Source: Lentisphaerae bacterium GWF2_49_21
Lineage (GTDB): Bacteria > Verrucomicrobiota > Lentisphaeria > Victivallales > GWF2-50-93
Reading direction: 5' to 3'
DNA length: 54,537 nucleotides
Assembly: GCA_001804805.1 (NCBI GenBank)
Contig: MHBH01000081.1
Location: 1-54,537, forward strand
The notes under the pieces are model-generated. The model was given only the letters and a program-made list of their open reading frames with translations. It did not search any database and was not told where the DNA came from. The position numbers and the translations under genes were made by a program. This document shows, in pieces, positions 8,742 through 17,823 of the stretch; position 1 is the first letter of the stretch; the number at the start of each line of letters is the position of its first letter.

Positions 8742-9908
8742 ATGAACGCTAATAGAGTTATTGAACGTTATAAATCTGAACTTCTGGAATATGTAACGCC
8801 ATTCTGGGAAAATAATTGCGTGGACACTGAATTCGGGGGATATTATTCTCTTCTCGACCGTGAAGGCAAACCTTTTAGCACAGACAAATATATGTGGATG
8901 CAATGGCGGATAGTTTATATGTTCGCTATTATGTACAAAACTGAGTATTCTCGTCCTGAATGGCTTGATATCGCTGAAAAAGGTTTTGATTTTTTGACCA
9001 AATATGGGAAAAAAACTGATGGCGGATACTATTTTGCCCTGAACAGGGAGGGGGTGCCTTTGCAGGAGGACTGCGGACAGTATACCATCTTCTCTGAAAG
9101 TTTTACAGCTCTCGGATCAGCCGCCCTATATAAGGCAACGGGAAATGAGAAATACAAAAATGAATCCCTTGCCGCGGCGAATATTTTCAAGCGCAATATT
9201 GAACGCTCAGTGGAAACTAAACTTGCCGGACAAACCAGACGTCGTACCTTCGGACATTACATGATATTAATCAATTTGTCCTATGTCATGAATGAATGTT
9301 TAGACACTGATGAATACAGTAGTGATATTGATTCATCCATTGAATCGGTCAGAGAATTCTGGAATGAAGATCTGGGATTGATGTTTGAAAACATAAATAT
9401 TGACGGTTCCTTTGACCTGGAATCCTGCGACGGACGTCTGATAAATCCGGGTCATGCGCTTGAGGCTATGTGGTTTATCATGCAGTATGCCGAGAAGAAA
9501 AAGGACACAGCACTGATGAAAGAAATCTGCATGCTGACTTCCAAAATTCTGGAATACGGATGGGACAAGGAATACGGCGGTGTTTATTACTTTAAAGATG
9601 CCCTTGACAGGCCGTTGCTTGAACCTAAAACCTGCTTGAAAATATGGTGGTCAAACAATGAAGCTGCTATAGCCGCGCTGTATGCCTTTAAACTTACAGG
9701 AGATCACAAATTTTATAACTGGTTTCTAAAGATTGATGAATGGAACTGGAAAAGTTTTCGCGATCCAGAGTTTCCCGAATGGTTTGCTTATACGGACCGC
9801 TCCGGCAAGCCGTGCCATTTTTTTAAAGGCAGCAACTGGAAGTCTTTTTTCCATCTTCCGCGTTATCTCTTGAATTCAATACAGCTTTTGGAAGCTGTGA
9901 ATAAATAA
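8742..9908 (+). CDS. AGE family epimerase/isomerase
   Basis: A 388-residue protein with the (alpha/alpha)6-barrel pattern of N-acylglucosamine 2-epimerases and related mannose isomerases. Recognisable family features are KYMWMQWRIVYMFAIMY near the N-terminus, INPGHALEAMWFIMQYAE with the catalytic His region, and LKIWWSNNEAAIAALYAF in the second half, plus the C-terminal HFFKGSNWKSFFHLPRYL. It should interconvert an aldose with its C2 epimer or the matching ketose in the cytoplasm. The sugar cannot be assigned. It lies between the IclR gene and the DUF4434-like gene with 20-nt gaps, so the three form one operon. Confidence 0.85.
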   Translation: MNANRVIERYKSELLEYVTPFWENNCVDTEFGGYYSLLDREGKPFSTDKYMWMQWRIVYMFAIMYKTEYSRPEWLDIAEKGFDFLTKYGKKTDGGYYFALNREGVPLQEDCGQYTIFSESFTALGSAALYKATGNEKYKNESLAAANIFKRNIERSVETKLAGQTRRRTFGHYMILINLSYVMNECLDTDEYSSDIDSSIESVREFWNEDLGLMFENINIDGSFDLESCDGRLINPGHALEAMWFIMQYAEKKKDTALMKEICMLTSKILEYGWDKEYGGVYYFKDALDRPLLEPKTCLKIWWSNNEAAIAALYAFKLTGDHKFYNWFLKIDEWNWKSFRDPEFPEWFAYTDRSGKPCHFFKGSNWKSFFHLPRYLLNSIQLLEAVNK

Positions 9909-9928
9909 CAATTAAAAGGATAAAACAA

Positions 9929-11797
9929 ATGGATTCCATGAATTTGACCTGCAACCCGGAACTCGACATAATATTTGTCCCGTTCAGCCCCATTTCCGAA
10001 ACTGATAAATTTGAAGTCAGGGTTCAGATAATGAACTCAGGAGATGAGTCTGAAATTGATATTGAAATCTATCTCGATGAAGCTTCAGAGTCTAATCTTT
10101 CATGGAGAGGAAAGGCCTTCGCGCAGAAAGGACGGTATGCCTTTGCACAATGTTTTCCAAATATTATTGGCAAATCAGGACAACATAAAATAATGGTCAG
10201 ATTCTCGAAAGACGGGAAAAATCGGCAGACTGTCAGCAAGGAATTCGAGGTAAGAACACATGCGCAAAACCTTATCGAAGGTTCTTTTATTATGTTCGGC
10301 CCGCCTGCCGGCAGGAAACCATGTTCACCATTTTACAATGTAAGAGAATTGACGGACGAACAGTGGAAAGAACAGATTGATTCTTTTAATGAGCTCGGAT
10401 TCAAAATGATTGTTCCAATGGCGACAGTACAGCTGGAAACCGTTTTGAATTTTAATGACTCGGATGGTGATAAATTAATGAAAGCCCACTATCCGTCGAA
10501 AATTTATCCGAAATCAGGAATAAAAGCCCATGACCCTGTAAAGGCGATATTCGAAACAGCCGAAAAAAACGGGCAAAAGATTCTTTTACCTTTCGGGTGT
10601 AATTACAGAATTTGCAAACACAGATTGGAAATTATGCGGGAACTTTGGGGGCGCTATGGACATTATAAATCTTTTTACGGCTGGTATCAGCCCTATGAAG
10701 TTCCTTTTCACTTATCAGGAGAGCTTTTTGCGACTTTTCTGAAATTGCTTGAAGAGGATAAAAAACTGATAAATGAGATTTCTCCGGCAAAGCCTCTGAT
10801 GGTCTCAGTTCTTTGCGGACAGGATGCCATAAACGACGCGGTAAGCATGATGCTGTCCAATGGTATGTGTAAAGCCGATATCATAACCCCCATGGATATG
10901 GTCGGCATGACAGGGCGTCCCGAGCAGTTAAAGATTAACTCACGTACTTTTTCCGTTTTGAGAGATGCTCTGAAAACAACAGCCATTCATCTATGGGGTA
11001 ATTGTGAATCTTTTGATCTCACCCCGACTCCTATCATCCCCAGATATAAAAATGGCGGTTTCGACGGTAAATCAGGTTTTATTCAGCAGATAGAAACCTT
11101 AAGGCCGTATTCTGAAAAACTTGTAACATTCATGGCTACAGGCATGTTTGCAAAACCCGGTCTGGAACCGGTTATAGGCGGAGAAAAGGCAGCGGAGCAA
11201 TATCGACGCTATAAAGACTATATGCAAAAGCCGCGTCCAGTCTATAAAAATATTGCCCGGGGACATCCATACACGAAGTCACAAATACCTGATTTCCCGG
11301 ATAATACTTTGCGTCTGCTGATCGATCCAAACCGCTACGGCTACATTCCTGATGAGAATAATTCATCGACAGATGGATATATAGCAGGAGGACGCTATGG
11401 AGGACGCTATGTGGACGCTAGCAAAATCTATGGTTATATCCTGAATGAAAGTAAAAAGTCCATAGATATAGAAGTTCTGTTTGACTTTGAAGCTCCTCAG
11501 CCAATCGATATGATCAGGGTTTCGGAATCTCCTCTGTCTCCTCATGCCGGTTTAGGAACTAACGACCCTGACGCTTCGCCGGATTATGTTAGCGTTGAAA
11601 CCGGCAACACGTTGAACGGAATGACCGAACATGGCAGACTTGACGCATTTGTAAACGGCTGGGCAAAAATATTATTTCCATCAACTGCAAAAAAGAGATT
11701 TGTGAAGTTAATTTTCCATAAGGAAATAAAAGCGAATTATCCCGACGGGTCACTGCTTCTGATAAATGAAATAGAGATTTGCAAAAAATACCAGTAG
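9929..11797 (+). CDS. DUF4434-like putative glycosidase with C-terminal jelly-roll domain
   Basis: A 622-residue protein without an obvious signal peptide. Residues ~1-110 resemble an Ig-like fold. The central part (GSFIMFGPPAGRKPCSPFYN, LTDEQWKEQIDSFNELGFKM, then GHYKSFYGWYQPYEVPF) matches the pattern of DUF4434-type TIM-barrel proteins, which are putative glycoside hydrolases; the Glu in GWYQPYEVPF is a candidate catalytic residue. The C-terminal ~150 residues (PIDMIRVSESPLSPHAGLGT ... KKRFVKLIFH) look like a discoidin-type beta-sandwich. It follows the epimerase by 20 nt. Assignment to the family is by motif recall only. Confidence 0.55.
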   Translation: MDSMNLTCNPELDIIFVPFSPISETDKFEVRVQIMNSGDESEIDIEIYLDEASESNLSWRGKAFAQKGRYAFAQCFPNIIGKSGQHKIMVRFSKDGKNRQTVSKEFEVRTHAQNLIEGSFIMFGPPAGRKPCSPFYNVRELTDEQWKEQIDSFNELGFKMIVPMATVQLETVLNFNDSDGDKLMKAHYPSKIYPKSGIKAHDPVKAIFETAEKNGQKILLPFGCNYRICKHRLEIMRELWGRYGHYKSFYGWYQPYEVPFHLSGELFATFLKLLEEDKKLINEISPAKPLMVSVLCGQDAINDAVSMMLSNGMCKADIITPMDMVGMTGRPEQLKINSRTFSVLRDALKTTAIHLWGNCESFDLTPTPIIPRYKNGGFDGKSGFIQQIETLRPYSEKLVTFMATGMFAKPGLEPVIGGEKAAEQYRRYKDYMQKPRPVYKNIARGHPYTKSQIPDFPDNTLRLLIDPNRYGYIPDENNSSTDGYIAGGRYGGRYVDASKIYGYILNESKKSIDIEVLFDFEAPQPIDMIRVSESPLSPHAGLGTNDPDASPDYVSVETGNTLNGMTEHGRLDAFVNGWAKILFPSTAKKRFVKLIFHKEIKANYPDGSLLLINEIEICKKYQ

Positions 11798-11844
11798 TCG
11801 ATGAAAGTATTATGTGATTTGGCCGCGGCAGCCCCCATTTCAAG

Positions 11845-11880
11845 AACAACTTTCCTAAAAGATAAGTTGTTTTTCTTCTC
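11845..11880 (+). terminator. Probable terminator of the IclR-AGE-DUF4434 operon
   Basis: AACAACTT (11845-11852) and AAGTTGTT (11864-11871) form an 8-bp stem with an 11-nt loop, followed at once by a pyrimidine tract (TTTCTTCTCTTC). The stem is low in G/C, so strength is uncertain. Confidence 0.45.
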
Positions 11881-11975
11881 TTCTTTCTTTTCTTCTGTCT
11901 TTGAGCGGAGAGGATTTCGATCTCCGAAGGAGACCCCGACGCTCATCCCGTTGGATTCCATGTCTTTCCTCTTCC

Positions 11976-12046
11976 TCATGCAACCCTCACTCCCCTGTAT
12001 ATTTCCATAGGAGTCATATATTCCAGGGCCTCATGTACCCGGGTGA
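11976..12046 (-). pseudogene. Remnant of an IS3/IS481-type transposase C-terminus
   Basis: On the minus strand the bases encode ITRVHEALEYMTPMEIYRGV followed by RVA and a stop. This is the classic end of rve-type transposases (RPHeALgy.TPaevY). An in-frame stop lies just upstream at 12051-12053 and no start or catalytic part is present. The rest of the gap 11,881-12,300 holds no gene I can support; a 47-codon minus-strand frame at about 12,110-12,250 has no recognisable features. Confidence 0.6.
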
Positions 12047-12300
12047 TTCTTCATGAAACTCCAATGCGTTTGATTTGTTCTACATTCATATTATATTCAT
12101 TCATGGTTAATTTGTGAATGCACTTACAGTAAAAAGGCATATGCTTTTATGACTATTGGCAGCGACATTCGATACGTTAAGGCTTTCCCGCGGATAGCGC
12201 GTCAGGGACGTTAAAGTCGGATTTCCCGAGTACCTGTCCAACTTCAATTGCATCTTACATCTTCCTTATGAAAGCGCTATTTATTCCTTGATTAAAACAA

Positions 12301-13161
12301 CTATTTGACTTTTATCCACTGCTTTTGTGTTTTTAAAGCTTCGATACCTGATGCCACAATTGCAGCAATCTCTATGGTTTCTTCACGCTTTACAGGAGAA
12401 ATCCTGCTGGAGAAAAATTCCAGCATTGCATTTATGAGATTAGGAAAGTAATCCGACATCTTATCCAGGGCAAGAGTATTATTCTCGCCGCAGGCGGAGA
12501 CGGCGAAAGGGATTCCAGGATTCAATGTGATTGTCGCACGTCTATCGTCATCATAGTCTATTACCATATGGTTTGTCGTCTGATTTCCACACTGCATTAC
12601 ATGCTTTGCGCCGATCCCCATCAGAGAGACAATCATTTCCACCTGATGTATGCTGTATTCTTCAAAACTGCGCCCACCACCGCGAGCACCCGCAAATAAT
12701 ACTTTCTGATTAAGGAAAACATCGTTTTTCGCATTTAGAATTTCTGTTCCAAAGCGCAAAGCGGAAGATGACATGAGAGGAGTATCAAACTTATCCGCCA
12801 ATTCAAAAAGCCTTTCAGCTGTAGCTCTATCCGGAGCGAAGGGCTTGTCAATATACACAGGCTTGCCGCTGCGCAGGGGTATTTGAGCCAAATGTTCGTG
12901 TACCTCCGGATTTGATGGAGCCAAAATGCAAATGACATCACAGTTTTCAACCACCTGTTCTATGCTTTTCCCCGCCGTTATTCCCATTGCCTGACACCAC
13001 TCATTCAGAGGCTTGCCGCCAGCCGGGGCTTGCTCCCAGGCAAGCGAAACCTCAAACTCACTGCTGAGATTCGAGGTTTTGAACCAATTCGGATAATTGT
13101 TGGCATGCCATTCATCGATAAACAAATCAATAAAACCAATCTTCTTTTTCATTTTCACCAT
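12301..13161 (-). CDS. Gfo/Idh/MocA family oxidoreductase (second copy)
   Basis: A 286-residue NAD(P)-binding oxidoreductase, shorter than the usual ~340-380. The N-terminal KKKIGFIDLFIDEWHANN replaces the usual GxGxxG start, so the nucleotide loop is atypical. CDVICILAPSNPEVHEHL and the EKP-like motif GKPVYIDKPFAPDRATAERL match the family. The catalytic domain is reduced. The start could be ATG 13161 or the in-frame ATG 13152. It is last in the minus-strand operon after another Gfo/Idh/MocA gene. Together they probably act on the same sugar or inositol derivative. Confidence 0.8.
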   Translation of the reverse strand: MVKMKKKIGFIDLFIDEWHANNYPNWFKTSNLSSEFEVSLAWEQAPAGGKPLNEWCQAMGITAGKSIEQVVENCDVICILAPSNPEVHEHLAQIPLRSGKPVYIDKPFAPDRATAERLFELADKFDTPLMSSSALRFGTEILNAKNDVFLNQKVLFAGARGGGRSFEEYSIHQVEMIVSLMGIGAKHVMQCGNQTTNHMVIDYDDDRRATITLNPGIPFAVSACGENNTLALDKMSDYFPNLINAMLEFFSSRISPVKREETIEIAAIVASGIEALKTQKQWIKVK

Positions 13162-13182
13162 ACCTTTATGTTTTAAATTTGC

Positions 13183-14208
13183 CTATTGTTTGATATTCAC
13201 CTTCCGCCCAGTCCTGCTGGATTCATACGCAGCCAATACTAACCGCAAAGTATTAATTCCGCTCTCAACCCCCGGTGTGAAAGCTTCTTTTGAATCAAGA
13301 TGGCTTGTAAAGTATTTCATCTCGTTTACCCATGCCGATGCGCTTGGCTTATGAATGAGGACAGTCTCGACCATGCTGGAGCTGCCATCCGGCGCGTTCC
13401 GTCCTTTAATCGCAGTAGCTTTGTTCTTGCCATAGTCACAGAATATCACACCGTTATCGCCCATTATTTCTATGCCTGTAAAACCCGAAGGAGATGTCCA
13501 ACCGCATTCGATATAGCCTAGGCATTTATCCTCGAATTCCATCACCGCCACAACATTGTCATCAACAGGAATATCTTTCCTCAGTGTTGCGACCTGTGCG
13601 TATATGCTTTGAACTGGAGATATAAACCACTGAACTATGTCAAATGCATGCACCGCCATATCCATCAATGCGCCACCGCCAGCCAATTCAGGCTTATAGA
13701 ACCAATCTGTCTTGGCCCACCCCGGTATCGGGCCGCAATGTGCAAAACGAACCCTAATCATATAAGGTTTCCCGATTTCTCCTGCCTCAACAGCTGCCTT
13801 GGCCGCTATATTGAGTTCATTGAAACGGTGAGAGAACCCGACCATTACACGGCGTTTATATTCCCGCGCTGTTTTTAAAATCGCATCAGCTTCATCCATA
13901 TTCAAGGCTATTGGTTTTTCAAGGAGCAAATCTGCCCCGGCTTTCATGCAGGCGATTGCGATTTCAGCATGGAATTTGTTCGGCGTGCAAATCGAAACAA
14001 CATCCAGTTTTTCCTTTGCCAGCATATCCTTGCAGCAACAGTACTCGCTTGTGAATTTCCATCCTCTATCCCTTACCATCCTGAGGCATTTTTCTTCCGG
14101 ATCGGCGACGGCCCCCAACTCACAGTTGCTGGCGGCAATATAGCCGGGGATGTGGCATGCCTGTGCAATTGCACCTGCTCCTATAACTCCAATTTTATAT
14201 TTCTTCAT
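13183..14208 (-). CDS. Gfo/Idh/MocA family oxidoreductase
   Basis: A 341-residue protein. Its start, KKYKIGVIGAGAIAQACHIP, contains the GxGxxA nucleotide loop. LDVVSICTPNKFHAEIAIAC and ADLLLEKPIALNMDEADAIL carry the EKP motif with the catalytic-site Lys. The C-terminal alpha/beta domain includes GGGALMDMAVHAFDIVQWF with the conserved substrate-site D-x3-H. Members oxidise or epimerise sugars and cyclitols with NAD(P). It lies between a sugar isomerase/epimerase gene and a shorter paralogue, 14 and 21 nt away, in a LacI-headed operon. Confidence 0.9.
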   Translation of the reverse strand: MKKYKIGVIGAGAIAQACHIPGYIAASNCELGAVADPEEKCLRMVRDRGWKFTSEYCCCKDMLAKEKLDVVSICTPNKFHAEIAIACMKAGADLLLEKPIALNMDEADAILKTAREYKRRVMVGFSHRFNELNIAAKAAVEAGEIGKPYMIRVRFAHCGPIPGWAKTDWFYKPELAGGGALMDMAVHAFDIVQWFISPVQSIYAQVATLRKDIPVDDNVVAVMEFEDKCLGYIECGWTSPSGFTGIEIMGDNGVIFCDYGKNKATAIKGRNAPDGSSSMVETVLIHKPSASAWVNEMKYFTSHLDSKEAFTPGVESGINTLRLVLAAYESSRTGRKVNIKQ

Positions 14209-14222
14209 GGTGGCTCCTCTCC

Positions 14223-15089
14223 TTAAAGTTTGTGTTCAATTATCTTATGCCTGAGAAACTCGCAGGCTTTCCATATGTCCTTGTCAGGATTCTCTCCGAC
14301 TTCCCTCTCAATTGTCAGGAAGCCGTCAAATCCGATTTCTTTCAGCGCCTTAAGATAGGCGTCCCAGTTAACCGTACCCTCACCAAGAGGAAGTTCGGCA
14401 AAAAGATCTCCGGTTTCAGCGACTAGATTCTCAAATCCTCCTTCTGCAAAGGCATCATAGACTTTTACCGGATCGCAATCCCGATAGTGCACACCGTCTT
14501 TCGCATGGGTATGTACGATATAATCCCCGAGCGTACGCACTGCATGTACAGGATCTTCATTTAATATCATTATCAGATTTGCCGGATCCAAGTTTACACC
14601 GAGACCTTTTGTTCCCGCATCGCATAAAAACTGTTTAAGCACTCTTGAAGACTCCGGACCTGTTTCTATGGCAACTACAACATTATTGTCTTTCGCATAA
14701 GCGCCGAGTTCCCGCAATGCCGCAAGCATGGTCTTGTAGATTTCATTGTCCTGGGATGATGGAATTACTCCGACATGCATCGTAACCACATTGCATCCAA
14801 GTTGTCTTGTCACATCTATGATCCGCATGCAGGTTTTTACGCGTCGTGGATTATCTCTGGCGACCTGGAATCCATGCCCTCCGAGGTCACCGCAGATTGC
14901 GGATATGCCTAATCCACAAGCGGCACAGTGTGCTTTCAGTTCAACACATTGCCGTTCGTCCATCATCAGGAGATCATAGTTCGCGCTACTGGCATATAAC
15001 TGCACGCCTTCCGCTCCCAACTCCGAAGACCTCTTTATACTCTCATAAAGCGGTCTTTTCAAACTATCAGATATCACTCCAATCTTCAT
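14223..15089 (-). CDS. Sugar phosphate isomerase/epimerase (AP endonuclease 2-like TIM barrel)
   Basis: A 288-residue xylose-isomerase-like TIM barrel. Features are MKIGVISDSLKRPLYESIKR at the N-terminus, GCNVVTMHVGVIPSS, VVAIETGPESSRVLKQFL, GLGVNLDPANLIMI, VHTHAKDGVHY and DGFLTIEREVGENP. The E, D, H and E at strand ends are the usual metal ligands of this superfamily. It probably performs an isomerase, epimerase or dehydratase step on the same substrate as the two following oxidoreductases, as seen in inositol and keto-sugar pathways. Confidence 0.85.
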   Translation of the reverse strand: MKIGVISDSLKRPLYESIKRSSELGAEGVQLYASSANYDLLMMDERQCVELKAHCAACGLGISAICGDLGGHGFQVARDNPRRVKTCMRIIDVTRQLGCNVVTMHVGVIPSSQDNEIYKTMLAALRELGAYAKDNNVVVAIETGPESSRVLKQFLCDAGTKGLGVNLDPANLIMILNEDPVHAVRTLGDYIVHTHAKDGVHYRDCDPVKVYDAFAEGGFENLVAETGDLFAELPLGEGTVNWDAYLKALKEIGFDGFLTIEREVGENPDKDIWKACEFLRHKIIEHKL

Positions 15090-15118
15090 GCCGTATTCAT
15101 CCTCCGTAAAACTGAATT

Positions 15119-16087
15119 TTACGCCGTATCCCTTATCACCAGCGACGGCGGAATCGCCTCACTCCCTTCATTTTTCCCATAAATCATGCTTACTAGCTTC
15201 TCCACCGCCCTCATCCCTTCAATCTTGAAATTTTGGCGAACAGTCGAAAGAGGGGGTTCGCTGTATTTGCATGATTCAAGATCATCATATCCAATAAGCA
15301 GAACATCCTTGCCGGGTTTTATTTTCATCTTCTTTAGAACTGACAGTATGGCAAACGCATTCACGTCTGTGTTTGCAAAAATTCCGGCTGGCCTGGACTT
15401 GCTCTTGAAATTACCTGTGAACGTCTTTTCGAAATCAGATATCTTGAACGGGATAGAAGATTCCCCTTTCTCATTCAATGCGCTGTTGAATCCCTCCGAG
15501 CGCTTCACGTATATGCTTTCCTCGGCGAAATAGGTTCCGCATTTCCTTGATATCAACCTTTCAGCAGCAAGGCATCCTCCACTGAAATCATCATTATAGA
15601 TTACAGGTATGTCCTTGAAGCCCTGATAACTGTTGAGAATTATTACGCATCCGCCTTTTGCGCGATAGTCCCGCAGGAGTCCAGCAATTTGAACATGTGT
15701 CGACGGATCAAAGGGATAGGTTATTATTCCAGATTTAGAAGCGGCTGCCCTGTCGATGAATTTTGCATACTCAGCATACGAAATACCAAAATGGAAACTC
15801 AGGGGGAAATCCAGCCCGGAAGCTTTCTGCGATATCCCGAACATAAGATCTGCAACAAGCCGGTTCGGGATTTCCGGAATGAACACCCCTATCGTTGAAT
15901 TCCTGCCACGTTTCAGGAACTCCGCCATCCTGTTGCGCTGATATCCCATTTCCCTGGACACCAGCTTTATTTCCCGGCGCAACTCCTTTGAAATATAGGC
16001 GTTCTTGTCAGGCTTGGGGTTGAGCGTCCGCGATACAACTGATATCGAAACCCCTGCCTTTTCAGCGATATCCTTGAGTCTGACCAT
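15119..16087 (-). CDS. LacI family transcriptional regulator
   Basis: A 322-residue regulator. The start is placed at ATG 16087 (MVRLKDIAEKAGVSISVVSR): AAGGA lies just upstream, VRLKDIA is the canonical LacI start, and the longer frame from 16129 would overlap the operator. The HTH spans ~4-50 and is followed by the hinge and an effector domain (NSTIGVFIPEIPNRLVADLM; PAGIFANTDVNAFAILSVLK; LLIGYDDLESCKYSEPPLST). It is the first gene of the operon with the isomerase and both oxidoreductases, so it should autoregulate and respond to the pathway's sugar. Confidence 0.92.
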   Translation of the reverse strand: MVRLKDIAEKAGVSISVVSRTLNPKPDKNAYISKELRREIKLVSREMGYQRNRMAEFLKRGRNSTIGVFIPEIPNRLVADLMFGISQKASGLDFPLSFHFGISYAEYAKFIDRAAASKSGIITYPFDPSTHVQIAGLLRDYRAKGGCVIILNSYQGFKDIPVIYNDDFSGGCLAAERLISRKCGTYFAEESIYVKRSEGFNSALNEKGESSIPFKISDFEKTFTGNFKSKSRPAGIFANTDVNAFAILSVLKKMKIKPGKDVLLIGYDDLESCKYSEPPLSTVRQNFKIEGMRAVEKLVSMIYGKNEGSEAIPPSLVIRDTA

Positions 16088-16122
16088 GGTATTTCCTTCT
16101 TGTAATGACCTGCGCATTTTAT

Positions 16123-16175
16123 TCGACAAACGTTTGTCGATATCCTTATTATATTTCAGTCCCGCACTATGTCAA
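16123..16175 (-). promoter_or_regulatory. Consensus promoter and LacI-type operator
   Basis: Read on the minus strand, TTGACA (16170-16175) and TATAAT (16148-16153) are both perfect consensus with a 16-nt spacer. Just downstream lies the perfect 18-bp palindrome TCGACAAACGTTTGTCGA (16123-16140), with the central CG typical of LacI-family operators. It covers the expected transcription start. Repressor binding here would block its own operon. Confidence 0.85.
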
Positions 16176-16310
16176 ATCACTTTTCATGAAATATTGAAAC
16201 TTTTCCCTTGTAGCGCAGAAGTTAGGAAGTACTCCAAGGGAACTTATGTCAGAAACATCTGCTATCACATGAGAAACCGTTTTATCTATAGGTAGGCTTT
16301 CAAGCCTGCG

Positions 16311-16721
16311 CCTTATTCCAAATTACGAGCAGGAAGCCATATTCTGGAAACCGGTTGTGGCGTTGGCGCTCAGCGTTAACCTTCCGAAAAACAATCCTGA
16401 TGTCTCGATTACTTCTTCTGTTGATATATCCGACATCTCCATTATAGACGCCAGGAGAAAAGCAATGGAAGAGGGATTGACCAATGTACAATTTTAACAG
16501 GGGATATCTTTAATTTGCGCTATGTCCATAACTCATTCGACCTCACTTTCACATGCTTCGTACTGGAACACTTCCCGCGCCCCGCAGAGGTGTTGAAGAT
16601 TTTGAAAAATCATTTGAGATCTAGCGGAACAATCACGGTCATTGAAGGAGATCATGTATCCGTCTTTTTTTATCCTCGCAGCGAAGCTGCCCACCGGAAA
16701 ATTCAGCATTTATTACAGTAA
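16311..16721 (+). pseudogene. Decayed SAM-dependent methyltransferase
   Basis: Three successive reading frames together spell one class I methyltransferase. The first is PYSKLRAGSHILETGCGVGA, with motif I and its SAM-binding glycines. Near 16371 the frame shifts to NNPDVSITS-VDISDISIIDA (motif II acidic residue), and near 16494 to LTGDIFNLRYVHNSFDLTFT (motif IV), then VLEHFPRPAEVLKILKNHL. Stop codons interrupt the intact frame at both shifts and the N- and C-terminal parts are missing. The gene is therefore broken by at least two indels. The stop is TAA at 16719-16721. Confidence 0.75.
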
Positions 16722-16832
16722 TGATATTAGCATGTTCCATCATCGATAATAACCTAATGCTATCTGTTATATACTATAAGGATAACTTTGCCAAGAGTGT
16801 TGAATTTGACATTATTTAATATATTGTGACAT

Positions 16833-17687
16833 ATGACGCTCTGGTTGACACATTTTGTAACGGTCAGGCCTATGGCATCGTTGCCAAGGCTCAGCGCAGT
16901 CTCCTGCGAGAGATATGACACCCCTTCCTATCGTTTCGAAGGAAGGCTGAGGAAGGCCGAGAGGCTCATGGTATTCCAGTACACCCTTTCCGGAGAAGGG
17001 CGTTTTATAGACGACAGGGGCATGCATCGGGTCACGCCCGGCAAGGGGTTCCTATGCGAAGTCTACAATACAACCGCTTCATATTTCTATCCTCCCGGCT
17101 CGGTAAGACCATGGGAATTCATATTTATCACCTTCTGCGGTGCCGCTGCCACCGGAATTGTGAAGGACATCGTACAAAGACACGGTTCCATTTTCGAACT
17201 CGATCCAGAATGCAAGCTGATGAAGCATCTCAAGGCATTCAGCGTGTATGACAGAACATCTGTCAGGATATCATCGTCAGCCGGAGCTTCCCTGGTCTTC
17301 GAACTGCTGATGACGCTGGATGGATCCAAGGAGTCTGCGGTCGCAAAGTCGTCCTCAAACCGGATCGTGTCTGAAGCCTGTACTATGATCGACGATGGGA
17401 TCGCTAGCGGAATTTCCGTGACAAGCCTTGCCAGAAAAATGACCATCTCACGTGAACATTTGACACGGCTCTTCAAGGCTGAGCTAGGACAGACGCCACA
17501 CAAGTACATTGCACGGCACAAGATACGTCTTGCATGTCGACTCCTTAAGGATTCCAACCTGAGCGGAAAGGTCATATGTGAACGCATCGGCGGAATCACA
17601 CACCAGCATTTTGTCCGCATGTTCAAAAATGAGTTCAAAATGACCCCCAGCCAGTTCAAGAAGACAGGCGTAATCCCGATGTGGTAA
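16833..17687 (+). CDS. AraC family transcriptional regulator
   Basis: A 284-residue protein. The N-terminal ~140 residues form an AraC-type cupin sensor (LMVFQYTLSGEGRFIDDRGM, TPGKGFLCEVY, YFYPPGSVRPWEFIFITFCG). The C-terminal double HTH spans ~185-275 (SVTSLARKMTISREHLTRLF, GQTPHKYIARHKIRLACRLL, KVICERIGGITHQHFVRMFK). No clear Shine-Dalgarno precedes ATG 16833; an in-frame ATG at 16872 is an alternative. The next gene is convergent and the methyltransferase upstream is dead, so its target is unclear. Confidence 0.85.
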   Translation: MTLWLTHFVTVRPMASLPRLSAVSCERYDTPSYRFEGRLRKAERLMVFQYTLSGEGRFIDDRGMHRVTPGKGFLCEVYNTTASYFYPPGSVRPWEFIFITFCGAAATGIVKDIVQRHGSIFELDPECKLMKHLKAFSVYDRTSVRISSSAGASLVFELLMTLDGSKESAVAKSSSNRIVSEACTMIDDGIASGISVTSLARKMTISREHLTRLFKAELGQTPHKYIARHKIRLACRLLKDSNLSGKVICERIGGITHQHFVRMFKNEFKMTPSQFKKTGVIPMW

Positions 17688-17732
17688 TTTCGACAAAGTT
17701 TGCTGCCGGAAAAGAGTTCCTCATGTCGCTCC

Positions 17733-17749
17733 TGGAAGTTCGACTTCCA
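17733..17749. terminator. Hairpin between convergent genes
   Basis: TGGAAGT (17733-17739) and ACTTCCA (17743-17749) pair around TCG between the convergent AraC gene and the activase gene. No T tract follows, so a terminator role is only likely from position. Confidence 0.35.
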
Positions 17750-17823
17750 AGAGGGGATCACTTCCAGGCAGCCACCGCCAGACACGACCTCCTTTCGCAA
17801 AGAGCAACACTGTCGTGGCGTAA

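Noticed and set aside
12110-12250. 47-codon minus-strand frame with an upstream AAGGAAG.
   Set aside because: No recognisable motif, low-complexity ending, and alternative frames look equally coding-like; left unannotated.
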